Assembly (NCBI GenBank): GCA_943368475.1
Contig: CALRLF020000047.1
Span: 1-32,431 of the forward strand
Source of the DNA: UBA1930 sp943368475
GTDB lineage: Bacteria; Bacteroidota; Bacteroidia; Chitinophagales; Chitinophagaceae
Reading direction: 5' to 3'
DNA length: 32,431 nucleotides
Made by a program: the position numbers and the translations under genes. The notes beneath the pieces are model-generated. The model was not told where the DNA came from. It did no database searches and saw only the letters and a list, made by a program, of their open reading frames with translations. Of this stretch, positions 1 to 8,498 are shown in pieces (the first letter of the stretch is position 1; every line of letters begins with the position of its first letter).

Positions 1-2
1 GA

Positions 3-395
3 AATAAGAATAATATCGAAATTGCTTGTGCCGATACAGGAGAAGGCATAATTTCAACACTAAAAAAAATAGAGGGTTATGAAAATAAGAATCCAGTATA
101 CATTTTAAATGAATCCGTGAAAAGAGGCGTAACTTCAAAAAAAAATACAGATCATATGGGATATGGACTTTGGATTATTGATGAAATAGTTAATCTTGTG
201 AAAGGTAGATTACATTTAATTTCTCAAGGTGCATATTATCATAACGATTATGGTAAAGTTAAAACTGGGACTTGCGGTTTTTGGGGTGGAACGATAATAT
301 ATCTATCCTTACCTTTACAAAATCCAAAAACATTAGTTGATATAAAGAGTTTGAGTAATGATATTAAACTTGATGATTTAAAAATAAATTGGTAA
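3..395 (+). CDS. Histidine-kinase-like ATPase domain protein (5' end cut by window edge)
   Basis: The reading frame is open from base 3, so the start lies left of the window; about 130 C-terminal codons are visible. The visible part holds the ATP-lid region of a GHKL ATPase: a G1-type box (ADTGEGI, residues about 11-17 of the visible part) and a G2-type box (MGYGLWI) about 37 residues later, followed by a short beta-strand tail. That order fits a HATPase_c fold. No HisKA dimerisation segment is visible, but it could lie upstream. The TAA stop overlaps the ATG of the next gene by one base, so the two are translationally coupled. With a STAS-like partner the pair resembles a partner-switching module (anti-sigma kinase plus antagonist); this role is inference. 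It could instead be an orphan ATPase subunit of a larger system. Confidence 0.75.
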   Translation, partial: NKNNIEIACADTGEGIISTLKKIEGYENKNPVYILNESVKRGVTSKKNTDHMGYGLWIIDEIVNLVKGRLHLISQGAYYHNDYGKVKTGTCGFWGGTIIYLSLPLQNPKTLVDIKSLSNDIKLDDLKINW

Positions 396-694
396 TGGAA
401 TATATAAACTTAGATCGATTTGGTCCAATAATCACTGATAAACTTAAAGGTGATGAAATTTACACTCTGCTTTGGAAGAGTGCAAGTCAGAATGATATTG
501 TAGATGTAGACTTGGGTGCAATAAAGTCTATGGCTACTTTTAATGCAAAGCAAATTTTTGGAAAATTGTACATAAAGTTGGGTGCAAATGTTTTTTTTAG
601 TAAAATTAGATTGAAAAATGCGTCAGATGATTTAAAACTGATAATTAAGGTTGGAATACAAAACGCATTGGATAACCCACAGGAGCTAAAATAA
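395..694 (+). CDS. STAS-like domain protein (DUF4325 type)
   Basis: This is a 99-aa protein. I start it at the ATG that overlaps the previous stop (TAATG) rather than at a TTG six bases upstream. The pattern fits the DUF4325 STAS-like family: an N-terminal segment with GPIITDKLKG, a helix, then a strand and turn reading DVDLGAIKSMATFNAKQIFG and GKLYIKLG, then a C-terminal helix. The single-domain size is as expected for a stand-alone member. Members commonly sit beside or inside ATPase or HTH regulators, and here the gene directly follows a HATPase gene. A role as the switch partner of that ATPase is inferred; no phosphorylatable Ser or Thr can be assigned with confidence. Confidence 0.7.
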   Translation: MEYINLDRFGPIITDKLKGDEIYTLLWKSASQNDIVDVDLGAIKSMATFNAKQIFGKLYIKLGANVFFSKIRLKNASDDLKLIIKVGIQNALDNPQELK

Positions 695-740
695 AATTAA
701 TCATTTTTATCCTCATTTTAATTACGACAAATAACAAACT

Positions 741-2027
741 CTATTTACTCCCCCCCAAATCCTTCATTTGCCCGGGACTTAAATCATACTTGTTTTTAGC
801 AGCAGCTTTAAAAAATTCTTGGGCATTATAGCCCTTGCCACTTGCTTGCATGTATTTACCCATCCAATACAAATCCAATGCTTCCAAAGGTTTATTAGAA
901 ACAAATTTTTTGTACACATCCTCTGCTTCTTCTTTTTGCCCAGCCAAGTGTAAGCACCAAACATACCAAGCATTGGTTTGAGGTGTAAATCTATTTACTC
1001 TTTCTATTTGTGATATTAATAAAGCTTTGTTATAGTTGTGTAAAACACCTGTATAGATTTCAATTAAATATTTATTATACATATTACCATAAATAGAATC
1101 ATTGGCTTTATTCACAAATGCTGCAGCATACTTTTTTTGGGCAATAGAATCTTTTGCAGCTTCTGCAGCCCAGCTTAAATAAAATAATGCATCTGGCGAT
1201 TTTGTATGAGCTTGTATAAATTCAAATATTTTTTTTGCTGTGGCAATACTGTCGTCATGTAACAAAGCAATTCTTCCCATGCCTTGTAAACTATGGTAAT
1301 CAGCAGCATTGGCTTGCAAACTCTCTTTATAAATAGAATAGGCTTTATTTAATTTCCCCTCGTGTAAATACAGGTCAGCAGCATTGGTTAGTGCTGTTTG
1401 TTTTAGCAATCCTCCTCCACTTTGCTCAGCAGCTTTAAGCATATAAAATACAGAGCTGTCAAATTGTGCACTCCAATGCCAATATTTCGATGCCCTAAAA
1501 AAATAACCATATTGATTGGTTGATTGTGTTGTTTTTAGTACTGTTTTAGCTTGTTGGTATTTACCAGCTTCGAACAAAGCATCAAAGTAGAGTAATGTTG
1601 ATGCATATTTTTCACTCCCTAATTCCAAGGCTTTTTGGCTATATTGTAAGGCATCTTGAAAACGGTGTCTTGTTATACTTAACGATGATAGGCTTCTTAA
1701 AATGCCTGCTTCTTGCTCCTTTGCATCGATATTCATTGCTTTGTAAATGCTATCGGCTTTTAGTAGGTTCTGAATATCTCCATACAAATGGAATTGTCCA
1801 ACCAAGGTACTTGCATATTGCAAAGCAGTGGAGTTACTATTGGGCATGCTATCAAGTCGATTTTTCCAAAAAGTAAAATCTTCATTTGTTACTTCCTCAA
1901 TTTTCGAGGGTGTATAGTTTTTAATTAAACTGTCAGTAAAGCTGGTCTCAACAATTGGTGCATTTGAACTACAAGAGTAGAATACAATACATGAGATGCT
2001 AATCAAAAGAAAGGTAATCTGTTTCAA
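741..2027 (-). CDS. TPR-repeat lipoprotein
   Basis: This 428-aa protein has a lipoprotein signal peptide: basic N-terminus MKQ, a hydrophobic core, and a loose Bacteroidota lipobox FYSC with acylated Cys at residue 19. The rest is largely helical with tetratricopeptide-like spacing, for example ALQYSQKALELG, AYSIYKESLQAN and AQEFFKAAAKNK, spread across residues about 50-410. It is probably anchored to the periplasmic face of an envelope membrane as a protein-interaction scaffold; the partner is unknown. It is transcribed divergently from groES across a 233-bp spacer and converges with the STAS-like gene, so it is probably a single-gene unit. Length and repeat content fit the generic tetratricopeptide lipoproteins common in Chitinophagaceae. 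No enzymatic motif is visible. Confidence 0.75.
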   Translation of the reverse strand: MKQITFLLISISCIVFYSCSSNAPIVETSFTDSLIKNYTPSKIEEVTNEDFTFWKNRLDSMPNSNSTALQYASTLVGQFHLYGDIQNLLKADSIYKAMNIDAKEQEAGILRSLSSLSITRHRFQDALQYSQKALELGSEKYASTLLYFDALFEAGKYQQAKTVLKTTQSTNQYGYFFRASKYWHWSAQFDSSVFYMLKAAEQSGGGLLKQTALTNAADLYLHEGKLNKAYSIYKESLQANAADYHSLQGMGRIALLHDDSIATAKKIFEFIQAHTKSPDALFYLSWAAEAAKDSIAQKKYAAAFVNKANDSIYGNMYNKYLIEIYTGVLHNYNKALLISQIERVNRFTPQTNAWYVWCLHLAGQKEEAEDVYKKFVSNKPLEALDLYWMGKYMQASGKGYNAQEFFKAAAKNKYDLSPGQMKDLGGSK

Positions 2028-2093
2028 ATTTTTTTTTGAAGATACGATAATAGGTAGTGAAAGGATTGCATTTTATACAGGTAAATGAAAATT

Positions 2094-2202
2094 TGACACC
2101 CAGTTTGTCAGTTAAAAAGCCCACATTTACCGTCCATTACGTCAAACGCTACCATAGATTGTAGAAAAACTGAAAATTTGGCTTTTTTACTACTTATGGT
2201 AG
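2094..2202. promoter_or_regulatory. Inverted repeats in the groES upstream region
   Basis: Two perfect inverted repeats lie between the divergent lipoprotein gene and groES. One is TGACA (2094-2098) with TGTCA (2106-2110), 7 bases apart. The other is CTACCATA (2149-2156) with TATGGTAG (2195-2202), 38 bases apart. A CIRCE element (TTAGCACTC and its inverse) was looked for and not seen. The repeats could be an operator or a leader hairpin for the heat-shock operon. No convincing TAnnTTTG promoter was found here. Confidence 0.3.
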
Positions 2203-2260
2203 AGTAATTGATGATGTGGTTACACAAATACTTAATTTCTAAAACTTAAAAAGAATAACT

Positions 2261-2545
2261 ATGGCTACTAAGAAGCTGAATGTTACCCCACTTCACGACA
2301 GAGTGATTGTAAAACCAGCAGCAGCTGAAGAAAAAACTGCAGGTGGAATTATTATTCCTGATACTGCAAAAGAAAAACCACAACGTGGAATTGTTGTTGC
2401 TGCAGGCAATGGTAAAAAAGATGAGCCAGTAACTGTAAAAGTTGGCGATTCTGTTTTATATGGTAAATACGCAGGTACTGAAATCACAATTGAAGGTCAA
2501 GACCTTTTGATTATGAGAGAAAGCGATATTTTGGCAATAGTTTAA
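2261..2545 (+). CDS. groES: Co-chaperonin GroES
   Basis: This is a 94-aa Hsp10 of standard length. Residues 7-16 (VTPLHDRVIV) form the first strand. The mobile loop that docks on GroEL is residues about 22-36 (AEEKTAGGIIIPDTAKE, with the GGIIIP motif). The C-terminal half carries the VKVGDSVLYGKYAGTEI and LLIMRESDILAIV strands. It caps the GroEL folding chamber as a heptamer in the cytoplasm. It lies 158 bp upstream of groEL on the same strand, as in most bacteria, and probably forms an operon with it. Regulation is likely heat-inducible, but the operator is not identified. Nothing is missing in the protein. Confidence 0.97.
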   Translation: MATKKLNVTPLHDRVIVKPAAAEEKTAGGIIIPDTAKEKPQRGIVVAAGNGKKDEPVTVKVGDSVLYGKYAGTEITIEGQDLLIMRESDILAIV

Positions 2546-2589
2546 GGGTCTTTAGCAATTGGCTTTTAGCCGTTTGCTTAAAAGTTCAG

Positions 2590-2610
2590 TATTGTTCAAA
2601 TAGTACAATA
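2590..2610. promoter_or_regulatory. Small inverted repeat in the groES-groEL spacer
   Basis: TATTGT (2590-2595) is mirrored by ACAATA (2605-2610) across a 9-base loop, inside the 158-bp gap between groES and groEL. There is no T-run after it, so it is not a classical terminator. It might be an mRNA processing or stability hairpin that adjusts the GroES:GroEL ratio; this is speculation. Confidence 0.2.
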
Positions 2611-2703
2611 GTGCGACGCAACTGAAGCACAATAGAAATCCCTCAGTTCGTCTCATAAAAAATTCAACATTTATCATTTAACATTCAAAATAATTTTTGA
2701 AAA

Positions 2704-4341
2704 ATGGCTAAGCAAATTTTCTTCGACATCGAAGCAAGAAATAAAATGAAAAAAGGCGTTGACACATTGGCCAACGCTGTTAAAGTAACTCTAGGACCTA
2801 AAGGTCGTAATGTGGTTATTGAAAAGAAATTTGGTGCACCTCAAGTAACTAAAGACGGTGTTACTGTTGCAAAAGAAATTGAGTTAGAAGACCCAATTGA
2901 AAATATGGGTGCTCAAATGGTTAAAGAAGTAGCTTCTAAAACTGCTGATATTGCAGGTGATGGTACTACAACTGCAACTGTCTTGGCTCAAGCTATTATT
3001 AGCGAAGGTTTGAAAATGGTAGCTGCTGGTGCAAATCCAATGGATTTGAAACGTGGTATTGATAAAGCAGTTTCTATTGTTGTTGAGAATTTAAAATCTC
3101 AATCACAAACTGTTGGCAACGACAGCAAGAAAATTCAACAAGTTGCAACAATCTCTGCAAACAACGATGAAACAATTGGTAAACTAATTGCTGAAGCTTT
3201 TATTAAAGTTGGTAAAGAAGGTGTTATTACTGTTGAAGAAGCTAAAGGTACTGATACAACTGTTGATATAGTTGAGGGTATGCAGTTTGATAGAGGTTAT
3301 ATTTCTCCATACTTTGTAACCAACAGCGAAAAGATGGCTGTTGAATTACAAAACCCTTATATCTTAATCTACGATAAGAAGATTTCTGCAATGAAAGATA
3401 TTCTTCACATCTTAGAGAAAGTTGCTCAAAGTGGTCGTCCATTGTTAATTATTGCTGAAGATTTAGAAGGTGAAGCATTGGCAACATTGGTAGTAAACAA
3501 ATTACGTGGTACTATTAAAGTTGCTGCTGTAAAAGCTCCAGGTTTTGGTGACAGAAGAAAAGAAATGTTAACTGATATAGCCATCTTAACTGCTGGAACT
3601 GTTATTAGCGAAGAATTAGGTTACAAATTAGAAGCTGCTGATTTAAGTTCATTGGGTCAGGCATCTTCTGTAACTATTGATAAGGATAACACAACCGTAG
3701 TTGGTGGTAAAGGTAAAAAAGCTGACATCACTGCTCGTGTAAATCAAATTAAAGCTCAGGTTGAAAATACAACCAGTGACTACGATAAAGAAAAATTACA
3801 AGAGCGTTTAGCTAAATTGGCTGGCGGTGTTGCAGTTCTTTACGTAGGTGCTGCTACAGAAGTAGAAATGAAAGAAAAGAAAGACAGAGTTGACGATGCA
3901 TTACATGCAACACGTGCTGCTGTTGAAGAAGGTATTGTACCAGGTGGTGGCGTAGCTTATATACGTGCAATCGAAGCTTTAGAACCAAAAGTAAAAGGTC
4001 AAATTGCTGATGAGCAAACAGGTATGGCAATTGTTCGCCGTGCACTAGAAGCTCCAATGAGAACTTTAACTGAAAATGCTGGAATCGATGGTTCTATCGT
4101 TGTTCAAAAAATTAAAGAAGGTAAAGGAGATTTTGGTTTTAATGCAAGAACTGAAGTGTATGAAAACTTATTTAAGGCTGGTGTAATTGACCCAACTAAA
4201 GTAAGCCGTGTAGCTTTAGAAAATGCATCTTCAATTGCAGGTATGTTGTTAACAACCGAATGTGTAATTGCTGATAAACCTAAAGAAGAAGCTGCTCATA
4301 GCCATGGTGCTCCTGATATGGGTGGTATGGGTGGATACTAA
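2704..4341 (+). CDS. groEL: Chaperonin GroEL
   Basis: This is a 545-aa Hsp60, the usual length. Hallmarks run in order: KVTLGPKGRNVVIEKKFGAP near the N-terminus; the ATP-site motif GDGTTTATVLAQAI (residues about 86-99); apical-domain segments including EGMQFDRGYISPYF and KAPGFGDRRKEML; the equatorial signature AAVEEGIVPGGGVA; and a short Gly-Met tail ending GGMGGY. It forms the tetradecameric cytoplasmic folding machine with GroES. The start ATG follows an AT-rich leader with no strong Shine-Dalgarno sequence, as is normal in Bacteroidota. A strong intrinsic terminator follows 43 bp after the stop. No key residue is seen to be missing. Confidence 0.98.
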   Translation: MAKQIFFDIEARNKMKKGVDTLANAVKVTLGPKGRNVVIEKKFGAPQVTKDGVTVAKEIELEDPIENMGAQMVKEVASKTADIAGDGTTTATVLAQAIISEGLKMVAAGANPMDLKRGIDKAVSIVVENLKSQSQTVGNDSKKIQQVATISANNDETIGKLIAEAFIKVGKEGVITVEEAKGTDTTVDIVEGMQFDRGYISPYFVTNSEKMAVELQNPYILIYDKKISAMKDILHILEKVAQSGRPLLIIAEDLEGEALATLVVNKLRGTIKVAAVKAPGFGDRRKEMLTDIAILTAGTVISEELGYKLEAADLSSLGQASSVTIDKDNTTVVGGKGKKADITARVNQIKAQVENTTSDYDKEKLQERLAKLAGGVAVLYVGAATEVEMKEKKDRVDDALHATRAAVEEGIVPGGGVAYIRAIEALEPKVKGQIADEQTGMAIVRRALEAPMRTLTENAGIDGSIVVQKIKEGKGDFGFNARTEVYENLFKAGVIDPTKVSRVALENASSIAGMLLTTECVIADKPKEEAAHSHGAPDMGGMGGY

Positions 4342-4384
4342 GACAGTCCCTAGTTGACAGTTAATGGTCGACAGTAAAATACAG

Positions 4385-4418
4385 AATCCCGTTCCGATAA
4401 ATCGGAACGGGATTTTTA
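4385..4418 (+). terminator. Intrinsic terminator of groESL
   Basis: A perfect inverted repeat pairs AATCCCGTTCCGA (4385-4397) with TCGGAACGGGATT (4402-4414) around a 4-base loop, followed by a short T-run. It lies 43 bp after the groEL stop. Confidence 0.85.
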
Positions 4419-4455
4419 AATAATAGTATTCTCGAACAATTAAAATGCAAAATTG

Positions 4456-4554
4456 ATGAAACAGAAAATCAAACATTGGTATTGTTACTTGAAAAAATTA
4501 TTAGGTTTTAATAAAGATGATGATTGGTTTAATAATCCATTTATTATTAACTAA
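4456..4554 (+). CDS. Possible 32-aa small protein between two terminators
   Basis: This short ORF starts with ATG and encodes 32 aa. It has a basic, aromatic N-terminal half (MKQKIKHWYCYLKKLLGF) and a polar, aromatic C-terminal half (NKDDDWFNNPFIIN). Its stop codon abuts a bidirectional terminator hairpin, and the groEL terminator lies just upstream, so the ORF fills the interval between two terminators. The family is not recognised. The N-terminal half could be a short amphipathic or membrane-associated helix. No promoter or Shine-Dalgarno sequence is evident. It may be a chance ORF; the neat fit between terminators is the only positional support. Confidence 0.3.
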   Translation: MKQKIKHWYCYLKKLLGFNKDDDWFNNPFIIN

Positions 4555-4596
4555 AAAAAATCTCGTTTCATTTTACTGGAACGAGATTTTTTTTTT
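4553..4596. terminator. Bidirectional terminator hairpin
   Basis: The stem AATCTCGTT (4559-4567) pairs with AACGAGATT (4580-4588). It is extended inward by one wobble and one G-C pair, is preceded by a run of A and followed by ten T. The A-run and T-run let it work on either strand. The stem sequence closely resembles the groEL and susD terminators. Confidence 0.7.
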
Positions 4597-5141
4597 GATG
4601 TATTAGTATTAACAGTTATTAACTCTTTTGTGTTGATGCTCTCTCTACAATAATAGGTTGTAGTGTAGTACACACTAGTTTGTTATAAATACTTTTTTTG
4701 TCTTTCAGTTTTAGGAAAGTTTCGCAGCTTCTTCACCCATGTTAATAGTTTGTGATCTATTGTGGTTAATGAGGGAGAAATGTATTTACTAAACGATAAA
4801 ATGAGTGTTATTTTATATTAAACAGCACTAATACGATTTGATTGCATAAGAGTTTTTTTTCGGTGATGAAACAAAATCCTACTAAACAATATAAATAAAT
4901 GAAATAGTTAATATTTAATTGTAGTTACTGTTGATTATAAATAATTTTATTGAACTTAATATACCCCATTTTTGAAATTACTTACACCAATTCTTTGATT
5001 ATTTCTTACGTACTTAGCTCACTCTTATTTTTTACGTATTGCCTACGTTAGTTCCAAAAAAATATAAGATAATCGTCAAAATATGTAGTATTTAAAGTAC
5101 TACTGAAGTTTTGAATTAACCATTAACTACAAACCTTGTAT
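4597..5141 (+). promoter_or_regulatory. Long gene-free region upstream of the susC-like gene
   Basis: No gene is supported in these 545 AT-rich bases. Two small palindromes are visible: GTGTA-G-TACAC (4663-4673), and GTAGTA (5085-5090) with TACTAC (5098-5103) around a 7-base spacer, the latter about 40 bp before the susC start. Either could bind a regulator. No exact TAnnTTTG promoter was found; near-matches with wrong spacing occur around 4674-4681 and 4831-4839. The length suggests a regulated promoter with an untranslated leader. Confidence 0.35.
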
Positions 5142-8100
5142 ATGAAATCAAGTATCAAATTTTGGTTACCCAAAAAGGGTATTACTCTATCAGGAATTCG
5201 GTCTGCATTTTTTTCATTAAAAGCTACACTTCTACTACTCATTATTGCAGTTGTATCAATTATCTCGGAGGTAAAAGCTCAAAACATTAGCATTAGTGGT
5301 GTTGTAAAAAATGTAAATGGTGAACTTTTAGAGGGTGTAACCATTAAAGCCAAAAAAACTGGTGTTGTAACACAAACTAATAACAAAGGCAGTTTCACTA
5401 TTAAAACAAGTATTGGTCAAATTTTGGTTTTTACATCTATTGGCTATACTGATTTTGAATTTGAAGTAAAAGATAGCAAACCAATCAATGTTGTATTAAA
5501 CGTAAAGATTGATGAGCAAGATGAGATAATTGTAGTAGGTTATCTTCAACAAAAAAGACCTGATGTTTCTACAGCAATATCTACAGTTTCACCAAAAAAT
5601 GCTGATAAAGGTGCCTACTCTAATTTTCAACAACTTTTAGGAGGTAGGGCAGCTGGCGTTAATGTTATGGAAAATAATGCTGAGCCGGGCGGTGGCATTA
5701 ATATTGAAATTAGAGGGGTTAGTTCTATATCTGGATCTACACAACCTTTGTATGTGATAGATGGTGTACCTATAGAACTACCAGATATGAACTTAAATGG
5801 AAGCAGCAGTATTGCTGGTTTATTTGGCAATAACTTAACTGCTAATCCATTATCAATGTTAAACCCCAATGATATTGAGAATATTGAAATATTAAAAGAT
5901 GCCGCCGCTACTTCTTTATATGGCTCTAGAGGGGCAAATGGAGTTGTTGTAATTACCACTAAAGCAGGCAAGGTGGGTAAACCTAAAATTGTACTAAATT
6001 TTAATCAATCAATTAATAGCCCACAAAGAAGAGTAGATGTTTTAGGAGCAAGAGATTTTGCAAATTATGCAAACGAAGCCTGGGCTACAAGAAAGTTTAG
6101 AGGCTTTTCAATAACTACTGTAGATACGCCTTACTTAGCAAGAGAAATAGGTAATTTACAAGAGTATGATCATCAACGTGATTTAGCAGGTTCTTCAATA
6201 ACAAGGGATGCCTCTATTAACATAAGTGGTGGTGCAATTGGTGGAGCAAAATATTATGTATCTGGTCAATATTTTGACCAACGTGGTGTTGTACCTGGTA
6301 CTTATTTAAAACGTTATAGTGGTAGAATAAATTATGAAATGCCACTTACCCCTAAACTAACTTTAAATGTTAATTTGGGTATTACTTCTACTGATAGATT
6401 TGGGGCACCTACACAAACTTTAACTTCCCGTGCACTTAACTGGGCTCCAACTACTCCATTAATAAATCCTGATGGTGGATTTAATAATTTATGGGATTAT
6501 CGATATGGAATTGGTGATGCCAATTATGTAGATTCAAGATTTGGAACAGTTTATTATAATTCCAGATTTTCTCAAGCTGAAATTAATGCAGCTTTAGGTG
6601 ATGTGGAAACTAGCCAAGGTAGGCTTAATCCATTATTATTAACTTCTGAAAGAGGTGTACGTAATGCAAATACTTCTTCTCAAATATTGGGCACAGCTAG
6701 TCTAAACTACAAGTTTAATAATGAGTTTAGTGTACAAGGTAAGCTTAGTGTAAACCAATTTAATTCATTGTTACAAACATATATACCCAATAATGTACCA
6801 TTGCCATTTGTAAATTATAAAGGTGAAGCAAGCACAGGTAGTTCTCAAAACAATAGTGTACTTTATCAAGTTAATTTTAATTATAGAAAAAAAATGGGAA
6901 TGAACCATGCTATTAACACTGCATTGGTTTTTTCGGCTGAAAAATTTGTTCAAAAATCTCAACGATCTGTTGTAGGTAATTTCAATAACAATTTAACTGG
7001 GTATAATAATTTAGGAGCTGCATTACCGCAATCTATCACCTCTTCTTACAATGGCAATCAGTTAGTTGGTACTATTTTACAATTCAATTATCTGTATAAA
7101 AAATCGGTGGTAGTGAATTTATCTTCTCGTTACGATGGTGTATCAAAGTTTTCAGAGGGTAATCAATGGGGATTATTTCCAGCAGCAAGTTTAGCTTGGA
7201 AATTAGATCAAGAAAAATGGTTTAAACCATTTAAGCGTTATATAAACGAATATAAACTTAGAGCAAGTTGGGGTTTAGTGGGTAATCAAGCAATTAATGC
7301 CTACGAAACACAGTCGACACTCATACCAAATTTTTCTGTATGGGGTAATAGTTTTCAAAGTATCGGATTCTCCCCTGCTAGATTAGGCAATCCAAACTTA
7401 ACTTGGGAAACAACTAGTAATACCAATGTAGCATTGGATCTTGGTTTTTTCAACAACAGAGTTACGACAACTGTTGAACTATATAGAAGAAGAACAAAAA
7501 ATTTATTATTCCAAGTACAAACCTCTCCTTCAACAGGTTTCAGTACTATGTCAGATAATATTGGAACACTATTAAATGAAGGATTAGAATTTACGCTTGG
7601 TATAAAAATTATAAATAAGAAAAATTTCAAATGGCAAGTAGAGGGCAATGTGAACTTTAATAGAAACTTAGTTGAGAAATTACGTACAGATAGCCCTGAT
7701 GAATTTTATACTGCAGGTGCACTTTCAAACAGTGTACCTACATTAAGAGTTCAAGCAGGAAGATCTGTTGGAGCATTCTTTGGTTTAAAATCAGCTGGTT
7801 TATGGGATAGTGCAGGTATTGCCAACGCTTCTGTTGGGTTAAGAGGAAATGCAAGAGAAGGCGACAGAAGATTTCAAGACTTAAATGGAGATGGATTACT
7901 GAACGACTTAGACAGAACCTGGTTAGGCAGTGCTTTACCTACTGCTTTTGGTGGTTTTAATAGTACGATAACTTATAAAAACTTTGAAATATCTGCGTTT
8001 TTCAGCTATGCTATTGGTCATAAAGTATTTAACCAGTTTCTAATAAACTGGGGTACAATGACTGGATTAAACAATGTAAGACAAGACTCGTATGACAATC

Positions 8101-8480
8101 GTTATAGAATCATTCTACCAGGAACAGATCCTAAAATAGCAGCTGAAATACGTGAAAGCAATAAAACAGCTACTACTGTGGTTGCAGGAAATACAACTGA
8201 TCAAAGAGAATCTACTGACTATTTTATCGAAAAGGCAGATTATGTTAGATGTCGTGATGTTAACTTATCCTATAAATTACCAATTAAGTTTATTAAAAGA
8301 TTAAAAGTTCAGGGTGTGCAAGTTTATTGTAATATTCAAAATTTATTCATTATTACTAACTATACAGGATTTAACCCTGAAATAGGAGCTTCATCTGGTC
8401 GTGGATTTGCAAGAGGAATGGATAATGGATCAGCTCCTTTAGCAAAAGCATATCGCTTTGGTTTTAACATATCACTTTAA
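5142..8480 (+). CDS. SusC/RagA-family TonB-dependent outer-membrane transporter
   Basis: This is a 1112-aa protein. I use the ATG at 5142; a TTG two codons upstream is less likely. The signal peptide is residues 1-46, with cleavage at VKA-Q. A carboxypeptidase-D-like (CarboxypepD_reg) domain occupies about residues 49-125. The TonB-box-like segment DEIIVVGY (about 128-134) follows, then the plug domain with LKDAAATSLYGSRGANGVV. The remainder is a 22-strand-type beta-barrel ending in an aromatic strand (YRFGFNISL). No N-terminal STN signalling domain is present, so it is not itself expected to drive a FecR-type sigma cascade. It sits 18 bp before a SusD partner and pairs with it to import a polymer or oligomer across the outer membrane. 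The substrate is unknown, since no adjacent hydrolase gene is co-oriented. Confidence 0.93.
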   Translation: MKSSIKFWLPKKGITLSGIRSAFFSLKATLLLLIIAVVSIISEVKAQNISISGVVKNVNGELLEGVTIKAKKTGVVTQTNNKGSFTIKTSIGQILVFTSIGYTDFEFEVKDSKPINVVLNVKIDEQDEIIVVGYLQQKRPDVSTAISTVSPKNADKGAYSNFQQLLGGRAAGVNVMENNAEPGGGINIEIRGVSSISGSTQPLYVIDGVPIELPDMNLNGSSSIAGLFGNNLTANPLSMLNPNDIENIEILKDAAATSLYGSRGANGVVVITTKAGKVGKPKIVLNFNQSINSPQRRVDVLGARDFANYANEAWATRKFRGFSITTVDTPYLAREIGNLQEYDHQRDLAGSSITRDASINISGGAIGGAKYYVSGQYFDQRGVVPGTYLKRYSGRINYEMPLTPKLTLNVNLGITSTDRFGAPTQTLTSRALNWAPTTPLINPDGGFNNLWDYRYGIGDANYVDSRFGTVYYNSRFSQAEINAALGDVETSQGRLNPLLLTSERGVRNANTSSQILGTASLNYKFNNEFSVQGKLSVNQFNSLLQTYIPNNVPLPFVNYKGEASTGSSQNNSVLYQVNFNYRKKMGMNHAINTALVFSAEKFVQKSQRSVVGNFNNNLTGYNNLGAALPQSITSSYNGNQLVGTILQFNYLYKKSVVVNLSSRYDGVSKFSEGNQWGLFPAASLAWKLDQEKWFKPFKRYINEYKLRASWGLVGNQAINAYETQSTLIPNFSVWGNSFQSIGFSPARLGNPNLTWETTSNTNVALDLGFFNNRVTTTVELYRRRTKNLLFQVQTSPSTGFSTMSDNIGTLLNEGLEFTLGIKIINKKNFKWQVEGNVNFNRNLVEKLRTDSPDEFYTAGALSNSVPTLRVQAGRSVGAFFGLKSAGLWDSAGIANASVGLRGNAREGDRRFQDLNGDGLLNDLDRTWLGSALPTAFGGFNSTITYKNFEISAFFSYAIGHKVFNQFLINWGTMTGLNNVRQDSYDNRYRIILPGTDPKIAAEIRESNKTATTVVAGNTTDQRESTDYFIEKADYVRCRDVNLSYKLPIKFIKRLKVQGVQVYCNIQNLFIITNYTGFNPEIGASSGRGFARGMDNGSAPLAKAYRFGFNISL

Positions 8481-8498
8481 TTCAATAAAAATATATAC

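Noticed and set aside
2028..2260. CIRCE/HrcA operator upstream of groES.
   Set aside because: The TTAGCACTC/GAGTGCTAA pattern is not present; only unrelated inverted repeats are seen.
2293..2487. Minus-strand ORF inside groES, and similar reverse ORFs inside groEL, susC and prfB.
   Set aside because: They are reverse-strand shadows of strongly conserved genes.
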